A DNA stretch of 64,000 bases, taken from NCBI RefSeq assembly GCF_033095945.1, contig NZ_AP026800.1:558001-622000 (forward strand). Direction: 5' to 3'. Position numbers and translations under genes: made by a program. Positions 45,462 to 54,982 of the stretch are shown here, piece by piece (the first letter of the stretch is position 1; every line of letters begins with the position of its first letter). Source of the stretch: Bombiscardovia apis (GTDB taxonomy: Bacteria > Actinomycetota > Actinomycetes > Actinomycetales > Bifidobacteriaceae). The notes below the pieces were generated by a model, which was given only the letters and a program-made list of their open reading frames with translations, ran no database searches and had not been told where the DNA came from.

Positions 45462-48323
45462 ATGTTGCAGATCCACCAGATAACCAAACAATATAAGACT
45501 GGCGACTTTAGCCAGCAAGCCTTGGATGATGTGAGTTTGAACCTGCGTGACAGCGAGTTTGTTGCCGTTTTAGGTCCCTCGGGCTCAGGCAAGACCACCT
45601 TGCTGAACATCATTGGCGGCCTGGACCGCTATGATTCCGGAGATATTATTATCAATGGCACATCCACTCGGCTCTACAAAGACCGGGATTGGGATTCTTA
45701 CCGTAATCACACCATCGGCTTTGTGTTTCAATCCTACAATTTGATCCCTCATCAGTCCATCATCTCCAATGTGGAACTGGCACTGACGATTTCGGGTGTC
45801 TCGCGCTCTGAGCGCCGCGAGCGAGCGCAGAAGGCCTTGGAAGAAGTGGGTTTGGGTGACCATATCAACAAGCTTCCTAATCAACTTTCCGGCGGCCAGA
45901 TGCAGCGCGTAGCTATTGCTCGCGCTTTGGTCAACAATCCTTCGATTGTGCTGGCCGATGAACCCACTGGTGCCTTAGATTCGCAGACTTCAGTGCAGAT
46001 TATGAACCTTCTACAAGAAGTGGCTAAGGACCGCTTGGTTGTGATGGTGACCCACAATCCGGAGTTGGCCCACGAATATGCCACTCGCATCGTAGAGCTT
46101 CACGACGGCAAGATTGTCTCTGATTCAAATCCGTTGGAATTGACCCAGGAGAACGAACAGCCTGCCGAACATCGCAACTTGGGACACGCTTCTATGTCTG
46201 TTGCTACTTCGTTAGCGCTTTCGTTCAACAATCTGAAAACCAAGAAGGCCCGCACCTTCCTCACCTCCTTTGCTGGATCCATAGGTATTATCGGTATCGC
46301 TTTAATTCTTGCGGTTTCTAACGGTGTCAATATATATATCGACAAAGTCCAGCAAGACACCATGACCTCGTACCCGATTTCTATTCAGGAGCAATCCTTC
46401 GACCTGAATAAAATTATGGGTTCGGCTCAAGAGAGCGCACAGTCCTCTAAGGATCAGGAAGGGAAAACAGGCAGTAAAGCCATTTACCCTGATGATTCGG
46501 CTATTACCTCCGTCTCTAACCTGACTAGTTCTATAAGCAGTAACAATCTCAGTGCCTTCAAACGCTACCTTGACAATCCTGACAGTGAGATCAATCAATA
46601 CGTAGGCAAGGTGGGCGTGCAGTACTCTTACGACACCAAGTTCTCGGTCTTCGGCCATGATCCTAAGGGCACTCTCGTCTCGGCTTCGGGCGTGACCATC
46701 GGTGGTGGCCAGCAAGGGGGAGTGGCCTCTCAGATGGCCTCGATGGACAGCAATACGGCTGACTTCTCCCAGGTGCAATCGATGCAAATGGCAACACTGA
46801 CAGGCAAGGCACAGGCCAAGTCGTCTCCTAAGATTTTTACCGAAATCATGCCCGGCAAAGACGAAGCCAAAGCACCAATCGGCAAGGTAATTACCGACAA
46901 CTATGAGGTTATGCATGGGTCTTGGCCCAAGGACAAGAACCAAATAGTGTTGGTTCTGGATGAACACAACAAAATTCCCTTGGCCACCCTCTACGATTTG
47001 GGTCTTAAGCCTGCCAGTGATTACAACGACATGATGTCTCAGCTCAACAATGGCCAGAAGGTGAAGGCAGACACGGCCAAACTGGATTATGATCAAGCCA
47101 TGAAACAGACGCTCGACTTGGTGCCGGCTTCCGACCAGTATGTCAAGGGCGCTGACGGACACTATCAGTATGTTGGAGACGACGCCGGACAGGTGAGTCA
47201 GCTCCTCGACAAAGCTGTGCATTTGAAGATTGTGGGCATCGTCAAGCCAATCCCCAAAGCTTCGGCCACTCCTTTACCTGCCGGTGTGGGCTACTCTCGT
47301 GAGCTGACCAATTACTTGATTGACTATGCAGGCAAGAGTCAGATCGTGGCCGACCAGCAGACCGACCGAGACCACAACGTGCTCACCGGCCTCAACTACA
47401 CGGCCGCTGACGATACGGCTAAGGCTGAGCAAGCTAAGGCTTTTGTTGCTTCGCTAGATGAAACCCACAAGGCGGCTATGGGTTCTGCATTCATGAGTGG
47501 ACAAAATGGTGAAAGTGGGCAGTCTCAGCCTCAGCCGGGTGTTCAAGCCCAGCAGATGCCAGGTGCTGCTGGCCCGGCAGGGCAAGCGGCTGGCATGACG
47601 GCCCAGATGGGTCAGCAGGCTGCGGCTGCCTCCCTTGATCAATATATGGCCAATGCCAACCAGGAGCAGTTGGTTACTATTTATGAGCAGTACGTGCGCC
47701 CGCAGGTCGGCTCTTACAAAGACAACATGACCTCTTTTGGTTTAATTAGCAGGGATGCGCCCAGCAGTATTCGCATTTACGCTGATTCCTTCCAAGCCAA
47801 GCAGTCCATCACGGATTCGATTAACCATTACAACGACAAGGCCAAGAAAGACGACAAGATTACCTATACCGATTACGTGGGCCTGATTATGAGTTCGGTA
47901 ACGACGATTATCAACGTGATTTCGGGCGTTTTAATAGCCTTCGTTTCGGTTTCTCTGATTGTTTCCTCCATTATGATTGGCATCATTACCTATATCTCGG
48001 TCTTGGAGCGAACCAAGGAAATTGGTATTTTGCGAGCTATGGGTGCTTCTAAACACAATGTTTCGCAAGTGTTCAACGCGGAAACCGGCATCATCGGCCT
48101 CCTCTCAGGTCTCCTAGGAGTGGGAATCAGCCTGCTCCTCCTGCTGCCGGGCAATGCCATCATTCACAAGCTCATGGGCACTGCTGATGTCAACGCAGTG
48201 CTGCCGGTCAACGGTGCGGTGATTCTGGTGATTTTGAGCGTGGTACTTACCCTGATTGGCGGGCTGATTCCTTCGAGGAAAGCTGCCAAGCAGGACCCGG
48301 CCACTGCTCTGAGAACTGAGTAA
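45462..48323 (+). CDS. MacB-like ABC transporter, fused ATPase and FtsX permease
   Basis: This is a 953-residue fusion. Residues 1-230 form the ABC ATPase with GPSGSGKTT (Walker A, near residue 39), LSGGQMQR (signature), IVLADEPTGALD (Walker B) and a switch His. A first membrane helix follows near residue 290 (FLTSFAGSIGIIGIALILAV). A large extracytoplasmic domain comes next, with a Gln/Pro/Ala/Met-rich stretch near residues 690-740, and three C-terminal helices make up the FtsX-type permease. Such type VII exporters act as mechanotransducers or in efflux of peptides and drugs. The usual separate subunits are fused here, as in other bifidobacterial examples. The ATG at 45462 follows GGGGAGCG. 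Confidence 0.92.
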   Translation: MLQIHQITKQYKTGDFSQQALDDVSLNLRDSEFVAVLGPSGSGKTTLLNIIGGLDRYDSGDIIINGTSTRLYKDRDWDSYRNHTIGFVFQSYNLIPHQSIISNVELALTISGVSRSERRERAQKALEEVGLGDHINKLPNQLSGGQMQRVAIARALVNNPSIVLADEPTGALDSQTSVQIMNLLQEVAKDRLVVMVTHNPELAHEYATRIVELHDGKIVSDSNPLELTQENEQPAEHRNLGHASMSVATSLALSFNNLKTKKARTFLTSFAGSIGIIGIALILAVSNGVNIYIDKVQQDTMTSYPISIQEQSFDLNKIMGSAQESAQSSKDQEGKTGSKAIYPDDSAITSVSNLTSSISSNNLSAFKRYLDNPDSEINQYVGKVGVQYSYDTKFSVFGHDPKGTLVSASGVTIGGGQQGGVASQMASMDSNTADFSQVQSMQMATLTGKAQAKSSPKIFTEIMPGKDEAKAPIGKVITDNYEVMHGSWPKDKNQIVLVLDEHNKIPLATLYDLGLKPASDYNDMMSQLNNGQKVKADTAKLDYDQAMKQTLDLVPASDQYVKGADGHYQYVGDDAGQVSQLLDKAVHLKIVGIVKPIPKASATPLPAGVGYSRELTNYLIDYAGKSQIVADQQTDRDHNVLTGLNYTAADDTAKAEQAKAFVASLDETHKAAMGSAFMSGQNGESGQSQPQPGVQAQQMPGAAGPAGQAAGMTAQMGQQAAAASLDQYMANANQEQLVTIYEQYVRPQVGSYKDNMTSFGLISRDAPSSIRIYADSFQAKQSITDSINHYNDKAKKDDKITYTDYVGLIMSSVTTIINVISGVLIAFVSVSLIVSSIMIGIITYISVLERTKEIGILRAMGASKHNVSQVFNAETGIIGLLSGLLGVGISLLLLLPGNAIIHKLMGTADVNAVLPVNGAVILVILSVVLTLIGGLIPSRKAAKQDPATALRTE

Positions 48324-48350
48324 TAGCTGCTTCGTAGGCTTCAAACAGGT

Positions 48351-48389
48351 GGGCTGTACCGGTGTAAAACACGGTACAGCCCGTTTTTT
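48351..48389 (+). terminator. Rho-independent terminator after the ABC transporter
   Basis: GGGCTGTACCG (48351-48361) pairs perfectly with CGGTACAGCCC (48372-48382) and is followed by GTTTTTT. Confidence 0.92.
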
Positions 48390-48391
48390 GT

Positions 48392-48663
48392 ACGATGAAA
48401 TAGGTTTGAACATCAACAACGAATGGCCGATTTGACCACGGTGCTGAATCGTTTTATCATAGTAGGGCGCAGTAGCGAGTGGAAGCGACTCAAGGAGGAT
48501 TGAGCCCGGCGATTCAAACCGTCGAAACCGCTTGTATCGTTCGCTGGTGAGCGTAGAAAGTTGTCAGTTAACGTTCCTAGGGGTGCATCGAAGGTGATGG
48601 CAATGCAGTTTGTGCTCACTTCCTTCAAACACACGTTACCGGGAACAGTCAGGAAAGTACATC
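48392..48663 (+). promoter_or_regulatory. Leader region of nucleoside module 2 with an AACGTT site
   Basis: This gap holds AACGTT (48570-48575) within CAGTTAACGTTCC, about 90 bp before the hydrolase gene. The same core sits at the candidate LacI operator 22774-22779 of module 1. No gene is supportable here. Confidence 0.35.
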
Positions 48664-49629
48664 ATGACGAAGAAAATTATTCTCGACTTGGACACTGGTA
48701 TTGACGATACCCTTGCGCTCTCATACATTTTGGGATCTCCCGACGCAGAACTCATCGGCATTACCGGAACCTATGGCAACGTCTTACTCGAGACTGGCGT
48801 CAACAACGATTTGAACCTGCTCGCTATGTTTGGACGCGAAGACATCCCCGTCTTCAAAGGACCCTCGCACCCAAGCGATGCAAGCGACTTCTCTGTGCCA
48901 CCTAGCTCCGGCATTTTCCATGGCGAAAACGGTACAGGCAACATCGAAATTCCTGCGAAGTCGACCAAGCAGGCTCAAGAGCAGTCTGCGGTTGACTTCA
49001 TTATCGAGTCTGCTCGCAAGTATGATCAAGATGAGCTGGTGTACGTTCCTACCGGTGCTTCGACAACGCTCGATGCCGTGTACGCCAAGGCTCCCGATGT
49101 GATTGACCGACTCAAGGTAGTGATGATGGGCGGCGCTCTTACTCAGCCGGGTAACTGCAATCCCTTCATGGAAGCCAATATTTCTCAGGATCCTCAGGCC
49201 TCCAACCGCGTGTTTGCCACCGAAGCCAACATTACCATGATTGGTCTCGACGTGACTATGAAGGTGCTCATGACTAAGGAAGACACGCAGCAGTTGCGCG
49301 AGCTGGGCACTAAGGCCGGCCGCTTCTTGGCAGACATGACTGACTACTATATCGATATCAGCGAGCAGGAAGACCCTGCTTTCCAGGGTGGCTGCAACCT
49401 CCACGACCCGCTTGCTGCCGCGGTAGCGCTCGATGCCACACTCGTGCAGACCTTCCCTGTCAACTTGATGGTCGAAACTGAAGGCCCCGGAATCGGCCGT
49501 ACCATCGGAGACCCCAACAGACTGCTCAGCCCCGTCAAGAACACCAAGGTTGCTATTGATGTCGATGGTGACCGCTTCGTAAAGCGCTTCAAGGAGCGTC
49601 TGTTTGCTTTGGCTGCACAGTCCGAGTAA
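48664..49629 (+). CDS. Ribonucleoside hydrolase, IUNH family (module 2)
   Basis: This is a 321-residue nucleoside hydrolase, homologous to the one at 26157-27110 but clearly diverged. The signature LDLDTGIDDTLALSYILGSPD is near the N-terminus, with GITGTYGNV, a VPTGASTTLDAVY variant of the usual ATGPMTNIA loop, VVMMGGAL, NISQDPQASN and LHDPLAAAVAL. The altered middle loop may mean a different base preference. The ATG at 48664 follows CAGGAAAGTACATC. It is followed 70 bp downstream by an MFS gene, as in module 1 but without a ribokinase. Confidence 0.93.
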   Translation: MTKKIILDLDTGIDDTLALSYILGSPDAELIGITGTYGNVLLETGVNNDLNLLAMFGREDIPVFKGPSHPSDASDFSVPPSSGIFHGENGTGNIEIPAKSTKQAQEQSAVDFIIESARKYDQDELVYVPTGASTTLDAVYAKAPDVIDRLKVVMMGGALTQPGNCNPFMEANISQDPQASNRVFATEANITMIGLDVTMKVLMTKEDTQQLRELGTKAGRFLADMTDYYIDISEQEDPAFQGGCNLHDPLAAAVALDATLVQTFPVNLMVETEGPGIGRTIGDPNRLLSPVKNTKVAIDVDGDRFVKRFKERLFALAAQSE

Positions 49630-49699
49630 GAGCTTGCCCTTGCCCGCGGTGGGGGCCTAAGACCGACTCATTCCTACGATTTGTAAGAAAGAACAAATA

Positions 49700-51094
49700 A
49701 TGACTGAACAACAACAGGTTGACGATTTTGAAATCAACCGCGCTAAAACCAAGAAGGCGCTGCCTGCTTTGCTGGTCGTGTTCCTGCTGGGAACGCTCAT
49801 GCTTCAGGCCTTCAACCTCGTATTCCAAAATATTGGCGATTCTCTCGGCATGTCGTCGAGTGCTTCACTCATTAGCACCCTGCCCGGCATTGTCTTGGGC
49901 GTGGTCTGCATGCTCTACGGCACCTTGTGTGACTTCGTTTCGCCCAAGCGTATGACCCTCTTTGGTGTAATTGCACTCATCGCCGGCAGCCTCTTAGGTT
50001 TCTTTGGTGCTTCCAACTTCTGGATTGTGTTAGTAGCCCGCATGATTCAGGTGGCCGGTGCTCAGGTGGCCGGTTCTATCTTCTTGGTGATGACGGTAAA
50101 GTACCTTAACGAGCGTGAAAAGGCTGTGTATTTGGGCGTGTTCAACGCTGTGTACTATCTGGCTGCAGCCGTGGGTGTCTTCGCAGGCGGTTTCATCACC
50201 TCCTTCGACTGGAAGTACCTCTTCTTGGTGCCCGTCCTCTCTGTATTCTTTATTCCAGTACTCATCAAGAACACTCCAGACATTGGTGCTAAGGGTGAGA
50301 AGATTGATTTCTTCGGTATTGCTCTCTTCGCCGTGTTTGCCGCTCTTATCGCCATCTACTTCTCCTTCCCTGGCCCTTGGGTGCTGGTAGCGCTAGTTGT
50401 TTCTGCTCTGGCCTTCGTTTTGTGGATTGCTAAGGGCAAGAACCCCTTCTTGAGTAAGAAGTTCGTGACCAACAAGGCTTACATGACCATCATCTTGATT
50501 CTGTTCGTCTTCTACTTCTTTAACTTTGCCTGCGTGCCGATTTACAACGTCATCGGCGAGCAGATTTACGACATTCCGCTCACTACTATCTCCCTGTGCC
50601 TCACCATCGTCTACGTGGTAGCCACCTTGGTTGGTATGTTCTCCGGCCCTGTTGTAAACTGGATGGGTAGGCTCAACACGATGATTGTGGCTGCAATTCT
50701 TATGATTGTGGGCTTCGCAGGCTCGGCTATCTTCATCAGCAAGGGCTTCTACCTGCTTACTTTCTTCTCCTGCATCTTCATCGCAGGCATCACCATCACC
50801 TACACTCCCATCTACGATGCAGGCTCCGAAGCTCTGCCCGTAGAGGAGAATGGCCGCGGTATCGGCATCTTGGATTTGGTAATGAACACCTCCGCTTCGA
50901 TTGGTATGGCAGTCTACTCCGTGCTGCTCGCCAATCCCAGCCTTGGTAAAGGTTCGCTCTTCGGAGTGCCCAGTGGCATCGAAGCGCAGACCGCTAACGT
51001 CTTCTGGGCGATGGCTGCTGCTGCACTGCTCGCTCTGATTCTCGTATTCGTCTGCCGCAAGAGCTTGGCTGGCAAGTCGACTGACGAGCAGTAA
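49700..51094 (+). CDS. MFS transporter, probable nucleoside uptake (module 2)
   Basis: This is a 464-residue polytopic membrane protein with the same plan as the carrier at 24673-26094. It has LMLQAFNLVFQNIGDSLG in helix 1, MLYGTLCDFVSPKRMTLFG in the loop after helix 2, and NGRGIGILDLVMNTSASIG in the C-terminal half. Pairing with a nucleoside hydrolase gene suggests nucleoside import, so that uptake and cleavage are coupled. The start follows a weak AAGAAAGAAC. A strong terminator follows the gene. Confidence 0.86.
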   Translation: MTEQQQVDDFEINRAKTKKALPALLVVFLLGTLMLQAFNLVFQNIGDSLGMSSSASLISTLPGIVLGVVCMLYGTLCDFVSPKRMTLFGVIALIAGSLLGFFGASNFWIVLVARMIQVAGAQVAGSIFLVMTVKYLNEREKAVYLGVFNAVYYLAAAVGVFAGGFITSFDWKYLFLVPVLSVFFIPVLIKNTPDIGAKGEKIDFFGIALFAVFAALIAIYFSFPGPWVLVALVVSALAFVLWIAKGKNPFLSKKFVTNKAYMTIILILFVFYFFNFACVPIYNVIGEQIYDIPLTTISLCLTIVYVVATLVGMFSGPVVNWMGRLNTMIVAAILMIVGFAGSAIFISKGFYLLTFFSCIFIAGITITYTPIYDAGSEALPVEENGRGIGILDLVMNTSASIGMAVYSVLLANPSLGKGSLFGVPSGIEAQTANVFWAMAAAALLALILVFVCRKSLAGKSTDEQ

Positions 51095-51113
51095 GAACTG
51101 AACTAGTCGCAAT

Positions 51114-51156
51114 AAGGGCGGCGGGTTCCCTCTAGGTTGGGGAACCCGCCGCCCTT
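51114..51156 (+). terminator. Terminator after nucleoside module 2
   Basis: A perfect 17-bp stem (51114-51130 with 51140-51156) has a nine-base loop. It can serve both the plus-strand MFS gene and the minus-strand patatin gene that ends at 51179. Confidence 0.85.
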
Positions 51157-51178
51157 GTATGTGGAAGCTTGTGCGGCT

Positions 51179-52030
51179 TTACTCTTCGACGAAGTCTGCG
51201 ATGACTGCGGCATTAGCGTATCCCTTGCGATACATGCGCTCAATGCCTTCCTGGCTGCGGTTCAGCGTGTTGAGTCCGCACAGATCGTCGGGAGCTACGA
51301 TCAGTACCTTCCCGGCTTCTTCTAGACGGTGGGCCAGCTCTAACTCTGAGTTGTAAAGGTCATAGCGATTTTGCAGGCTTTCTGCCGCTTTAGGATAGGT
51401 GCGGCTCAAGATGCGAGCAGGCAGGACATCGGGCTTGGGGGAGCGCTCATAGTCGCGCTGGCGGGTCAGTACTATCACCACTTTGTCGGCGCCATCTACC
51501 AAAGCCTTGCTCACTGGAATGGGATCGGCCATGCCGCCGTCGTAATAAGGCACACCGTCGATGACATAGGGCTGGTTGGCAACTGGCACTGAGGATGAAG
51601 CTTTCATTACCGAGTAGTCATCTTGATGGATGTCGCTCTTGTCAAAGTATTTTGCCTCACCGGTAAGTGCATCCATCGCCACGACTGTAAACTGTGCAGG
51701 ATTGTCTCGCAAGGCTGGGTAATCAAGCGGATATTCACCATCGGAGTTAGACAGTGTGCCATACACGTAATCTAAGTTGGCGAAGTTGTGTTCTTTCATG
51801 AAATTACCAGGAGAGGCATATTCCTTACGCGCTGAAAAAACGCTATAAAAGCGGTACGTGCGTCCCGGCTGCCCAGAAAGGTAGGAAGAGAGGTTGGCTG
51901 AGCCCGCAGAGACACCATAGCAGTGATCAAAAGCGATGCCCATGTCCATTACACGGTCTAAAACGCCCGCCGCATACACACCTCTGAAGCCGCCGCCGAC
52001 GTCGATAATCGCAGTCTTTTGTTTATTCAT
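51179..52030 (-). CDS. Patatin-like phospholipase/acylhydrolase
   Basis: This is a 283-residue cytoplasmic acylhydrolase of the patatin family with a Ser-Asp dyad. The oxyanion loop is DVGGGFRGVYAAGVLD, the nucleophile elbow GVSAGS (GxSxG) and the catalytic Asp DGGMADPIPV. Bacterial members of this subgroup (RssA/YjjU-like) hydrolyse lipids of unknown identity. The start at 52030 follows GGGAAGGAAACTGAGA. It is monocistronic. Confidence 0.9.
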   Translation of the reverse strand: MNKQKTAIIDVGGGFRGVYAAGVLDRVMDMGIAFDHCYGVSAGSANLSSYLSGQPGRTYRFYSVFSARKEYASPGNFMKEHNFANLDYVYGTLSNSDGEYPLDYPALRDNPAQFTVVAMDALTGEAKYFDKSDIHQDDYSVMKASSSVPVANQPYVIDGVPYYDGGMADPIPVSKALVDGADKVVIVLTRQRDYERSPKPDVLPARILSRTYPKAAESLQNRYDLYNSELELAHRLEEAGKVLIVAPDDLCGLNTLNRSQEGIERMYRKGYANAAVIADFVEE

Positions 52031-52102
52031 TCTCAGTTTCCTTCCCTAGCAGCTGGCTCTAAGCGATGCGCCGCCCACTTTACTTGCAGCATATATGCAG
52101 GC

Positions 52103-52885
52103 TTAGGACATGCTTTCTAACAAGTGCCAAGACAGTTGTTTAACTGCGCAGTCAGGATTTGAGTTGCTAAGCGTGACGCTGCCATTGGCTGCCTGGTTAT
52201 TGAGCTGATTGGCTTGAGCCAATACATCTCGCAAGTGACGAGCCGTGCCTTCGTTGCCGTCAATAATGGCCAGTTCAGGAGGGCAGTAGTGCTCAAAATA
52301 GTGGCGATAAAACACAAAGTGGGTGCAGCCCAAGACAATCGAGTCGATGTTGGTGAGGTCATAGCTGGCAAAGTAACGCTCTAATGTAGCTTGTACCAAG
52401 CTTTCGTTGCCAAGCTTGCCTGATTCCACAATGGTTACCAAATCGGGGCAGGGCTGCTTGTAAATGGTGTGGTCGGCCTCGAAACGGGCCATGAGACGGG
52501 CGAACTTCTCTTCCTTAAGGGTGAGTGGGGTAGCGGCTACAATAACGCGTTGACTGCGCCCCTGGCCCCTGTCGCAGGCCACTTTTAAGGCAGGCTCCAT
52601 GCCTACGATGGGAATCTGGTAGCGTTCGCGCAAGGCTGGAGCACACACCGAAGTGGCTGTATTGCAAGCTATAACAATAGCTTTAGCGCCTTGCTCCACG
52701 AGTTTATCGGCAATAAGGAAGCAGCGTTTTTGCACCTCTTCGGGAGTTTTCGTACCGTAAGGGGCATGAGCGGAGTCGCCGAAAAATACAAGGTTTTCAT
52801 GGGGCATGAGTTGGCGTACCGCACCCATGACCGACAAGCCTCCCAAGCCTGAGTCAAAGATGCCAATAGGTGCGCTACTTGCCAT
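52103..52885 (-). CDS. murI: Glutamate racemase
   Basis: MurI makes D-glutamate for peptidoglycan. The 260-residue protein has [52 protein letters not shown] (first catalytic Cys) and [14 protein letters not shown] (second catalytic Cys). The start follows GGAGGTTGGA. It lies 77 bp from the VKOR gene on the same strand and may share a transcript with it. Confidence 0.96.
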   Translation of the reverse strand: MASSAPIGIFDSGLGGLSVMGAVRQLMPHENLVFFGDSAHAPYGTKTPEEVQKRCFLIADKLVEQGAKAIVIACNTATSVCAPALRERYQIPIVGMEPALKVACDRGQGRSQRVIVAATPLTLKEEKFARLMARFEADHTIYKQPCPDLVTIVESGKLGNESLVQATLERYFASYDLTNIDSIVLGCTHFVFYRHYFEHYCPPELAIIDGNEGTARHLRDVLAQANQLNNQAANGSVTLSNSNPDCAVKQLSWHLLESMS

Positions 52886-52962
52886 TCCAACCTCCGTATC
52901 GTTGCTGCTACTTACGAGCCTACTCCCGCGCTTGACTCCTATTGCGCCCTGAGCGAGTCGGG

Positions 52963-53610
52963 CTAGAAGATGGCTGAGCTGTAATTAACGAGCACTAGAG
53001 CCACCATGGCTGCAATCCACACTGCATCGACCATGAGGTCAAAGTGGAGTCGGTAATACTTGCGTAAAGCCCTGCCGAGAGCACCAAAACGCTCCTCGGC
53101 CAACGGCAGTCCCTGAACGCTGACGCTAGCGTGGCTGAAGGCCATAAACTGTATGGTCGCAGAGAAAGTTAGCACTAGGCACCAGGGGCACAGGGCTTTA
53201 ATGACGAAGATGGACTGACTAAAGAGCCAGTAGGCGTATATGAAGGCTGCGAAAGAGCCTAGCCAGCTGGCCCGAGCGAACCACCTTGGTACGCTGACCC
53301 CCATTAAACCCACAACGGCAATAGTCACGAAGACAGATTCAACCGAAATGCCTAGGAAAGCATTGGGGAAACTCATGTTGCCGAAGTGGACAATCTCCGA
53401 CTGCCAGGATTGCGCTACCGTGGTGCACGAAAGAGTAGAGTTGATGTCGCAGCTGAGCTTCGATTCAGGGTTGCGCGCCATTTGCAAGGTCTCAGCTGAG
53501 ATTACGAATGACACTACGAGGGCCGCTACAGAAGCAATAAGAGCCAGTAAGTATGTCCAAGTGCGAGAATTGCGCCAACCAGTGTTTGCTGCAAAAGAGG
53601 GTGAACTCAT
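52963..53610 (-). CDS. Vitamin K epoxide reductase family protein
   Basis: This is a 215-residue integral membrane protein with four to five helices. It has the two VKOR cysteine pairs: [13 protein letters not shown] in the first extracytoplasmic loop and ALCPWCLV (CxxC) at helix 4. Actinobacterial VKORs re-oxidise DsbA-like thiol oxidases that form disulfides in exported proteins. No DsbA is adjacent. The start at 53610 follows GAGGAGCATCT. Confidence 0.92.
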   Translation of the reverse strand: MSSPSFAANTGWRNSRTWTYLLALIASVAALVVSFVISAETLQMARNPESKLSCDINSTLSCTTVAQSWQSEIVHFGNMSFPNAFLGISVESVFVTIAVVGLMGVSVPRWFARASWLGSFAAFIYAYWLFSQSIFVIKALCPWCLVLTFSATIQFMAFSHASVSVQGLPLAEERFGALGRALRKYYRLHFDLMVDAVWIAAMVALVLVNYSSAIF

Positions 53611-53725
53611 AGATGCTCCTCGGAAACTGCGCGGCTGAGCTTAACGAGTAGGCTGAGCGCCTGCCGGTACTGGACAACAGCCTAGGTGAGATGAAACTTT
53701 GTACAAAGCAGCCTACGATAGAGCT

Positions 53726-54664
53726 ATGACTCATCAGCTGAAGGAACAAAGCAGCAGGCTTGGCCAAAGCCGTGATATGGAGCAGCAGCAGCGAGGCGGT
53801 GCTGAAGCTTGGGATTTACACTGCCATACCGTCTTTTCCGACGGCACGCGCACCCCTGAGCAGATGGTGGTGGAAGCTCAAACCCTGGGACTGGCTGGCG
53901 TGGCTATTACCGACCACGATACGACTCAGGGCTGGGCTGAAGCGCGTGCAGCTGGGACTGCCCACCAGCTGCCGGTGATGCTTGGTACTGAGATTACTGC
54001 TGACGATGCGGGTGTATCAGTTCACATGTTGGCCTACCGCTACGATGAGCACAATGCCGCGCTAGCTCAACTCTTTGAACAGACCCGCCAGGCTCGGCTG
54101 GAGCGCGCCCGCAAGATGGTGGCGCTCATGGCTCGCGACTATCCCATTAGCTGGGAGTCTGTGCTGGCCCAAGTTAAAGAAGGGGAGCGGACTACCGTGG
54201 GCCGACCCCACATTGCCGACGCTCTCGTGGCAGCTGGAGTCTATCAAACTCGTTCCGAGGCTTTCGCCGGTGCCTGCTCGGCCCAGAGCCCCTACTACTT
54301 GCCCACACCTTCGCCATCGGCCCAGGAAGTTGTGCAAGCGGTAAAAGCCGCCGGTGGAGTGGCTGTAGTCGCGCATCCGGGAGCGGTGAACCGTAACCGT
54401 GTGCTCTTGTCTGACCAGCAGATTAAGCAGCTGGCTGACCTTGGCCTAGACGGACTCGAAGTATGGCACCGAGACAACGACGATCAGCAACGCGAACGTC
54501 TCTTGGGGCTGGCTGAGCGCTTCCGCCTGCTCGTTACTGGAGGTTCAGACTGGCACGGTGCCGGCAAGCCTAACCGTTTGGGCGAAAACACTACACCGCA
54601 GGCAACTGTAGATGAAATAATCGCCCGCTCGCCTGAGCAAACAGCTAGGCAATACGGGCGATAG
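53726..54664 (+). CDS. PHP-domain phosphoesterase
   Basis: This is a 312-residue metal-dependent phosphatase of the PHP superfamily (YciV/RNase AM-like). Metal ligands are seen in WDLHCHTVFSDGT, AITDHDTT, MLGTEITA, VVAHPGA and GGSDWHG. Relatives hydrolyse 3',5'-nucleoside bisphosphates or trim 5' ends of RNA. The substrate here is inferred only by similarity. The ATG at 53726 is preferred to an upstream start at 53699. The N-terminal 25 residues are Gln-rich. Confidence 0.9.
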   Translation: MTHQLKEQSSRLGQSRDMEQQQRGGAEAWDLHCHTVFSDGTRTPEQMVVEAQTLGLAGVAITDHDTTQGWAEARAAGTAHQLPVMLGTEITADDAGVSVHMLAYRYDEHNAALAQLFEQTRQARLERARKMVALMARDYPISWESVLAQVKEGERTTVGRPHIADALVAAGVYQTRSEAFAGACSAQSPYYLPTPSPSAQEVVQAVKAAGGVAVVAHPGAVNRNRVLLSDQQIKQLADLGLDGLEVWHRDNDDQQRERLLGLAERFRLLVTGGSDWHGAGKPNRLGENTTPQATVDEIIARSPEQTARQYGR

Positions 54665-54682
54665 AGAATTTGCGCAGGGCGG

Positions 54683-54907
54683 TTAGAGGGCCCCGAAACC
54701 TACAGGACGGGTGCTGTCTGAACCGACTACAGCGTAGCCCAAAGCGCCAGCGGGCACGATGATGTGGCGGCCCTTACTGTCGATAAGGTTAATAGATTCG
54801 CCGTTTTTGAGGGCGCTCTCAATGCTGGCCGAAACTTCGTCTGCCGGTGCATCCGTGCTGAAAGACACGGGTCGTGATACATCCTTGATGCCGAATTCAA
54901 TATCCAT
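54683..54907 (-). CDS. DUF3107 family protein
   Basis: This is a 74-residue protein typical of DUF3107: MDIEFGIKDVSRPVSFST at the N-terminus, then a helix and GRHIIVPAGALGYAVVGSD. It is a small conserved actinobacterial protein of unknown role, commonly found near UvrD-type helicases as here. The start follows CGGAGAGAATAT. It lies downstream of the APH-like gene on the same strand. Confidence 0.88.
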   Translation of the reverse strand: MDIEFGIKDVSRPVSFSTDAPADEVSASIESALKNGESINLIDSKGRHIIVPAGALGYAVVGSDSTRPVGFGAL

Positions 54908-54982
54908 ATATTCTCTCCGTATGTCGTAGCTTCCGCCGAAAAGCAGTTGCTGTGGTTCTTATTATTCGCGCTTACACACGAT

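Noticed and set aside
51135..51146. Another GGTTGGGGAACC, like the RCC1 upstream palindrome
   Set aside because: It is the loop and arm of the terminator after the second nucleoside module and lies upstream of no RCC1 gene.
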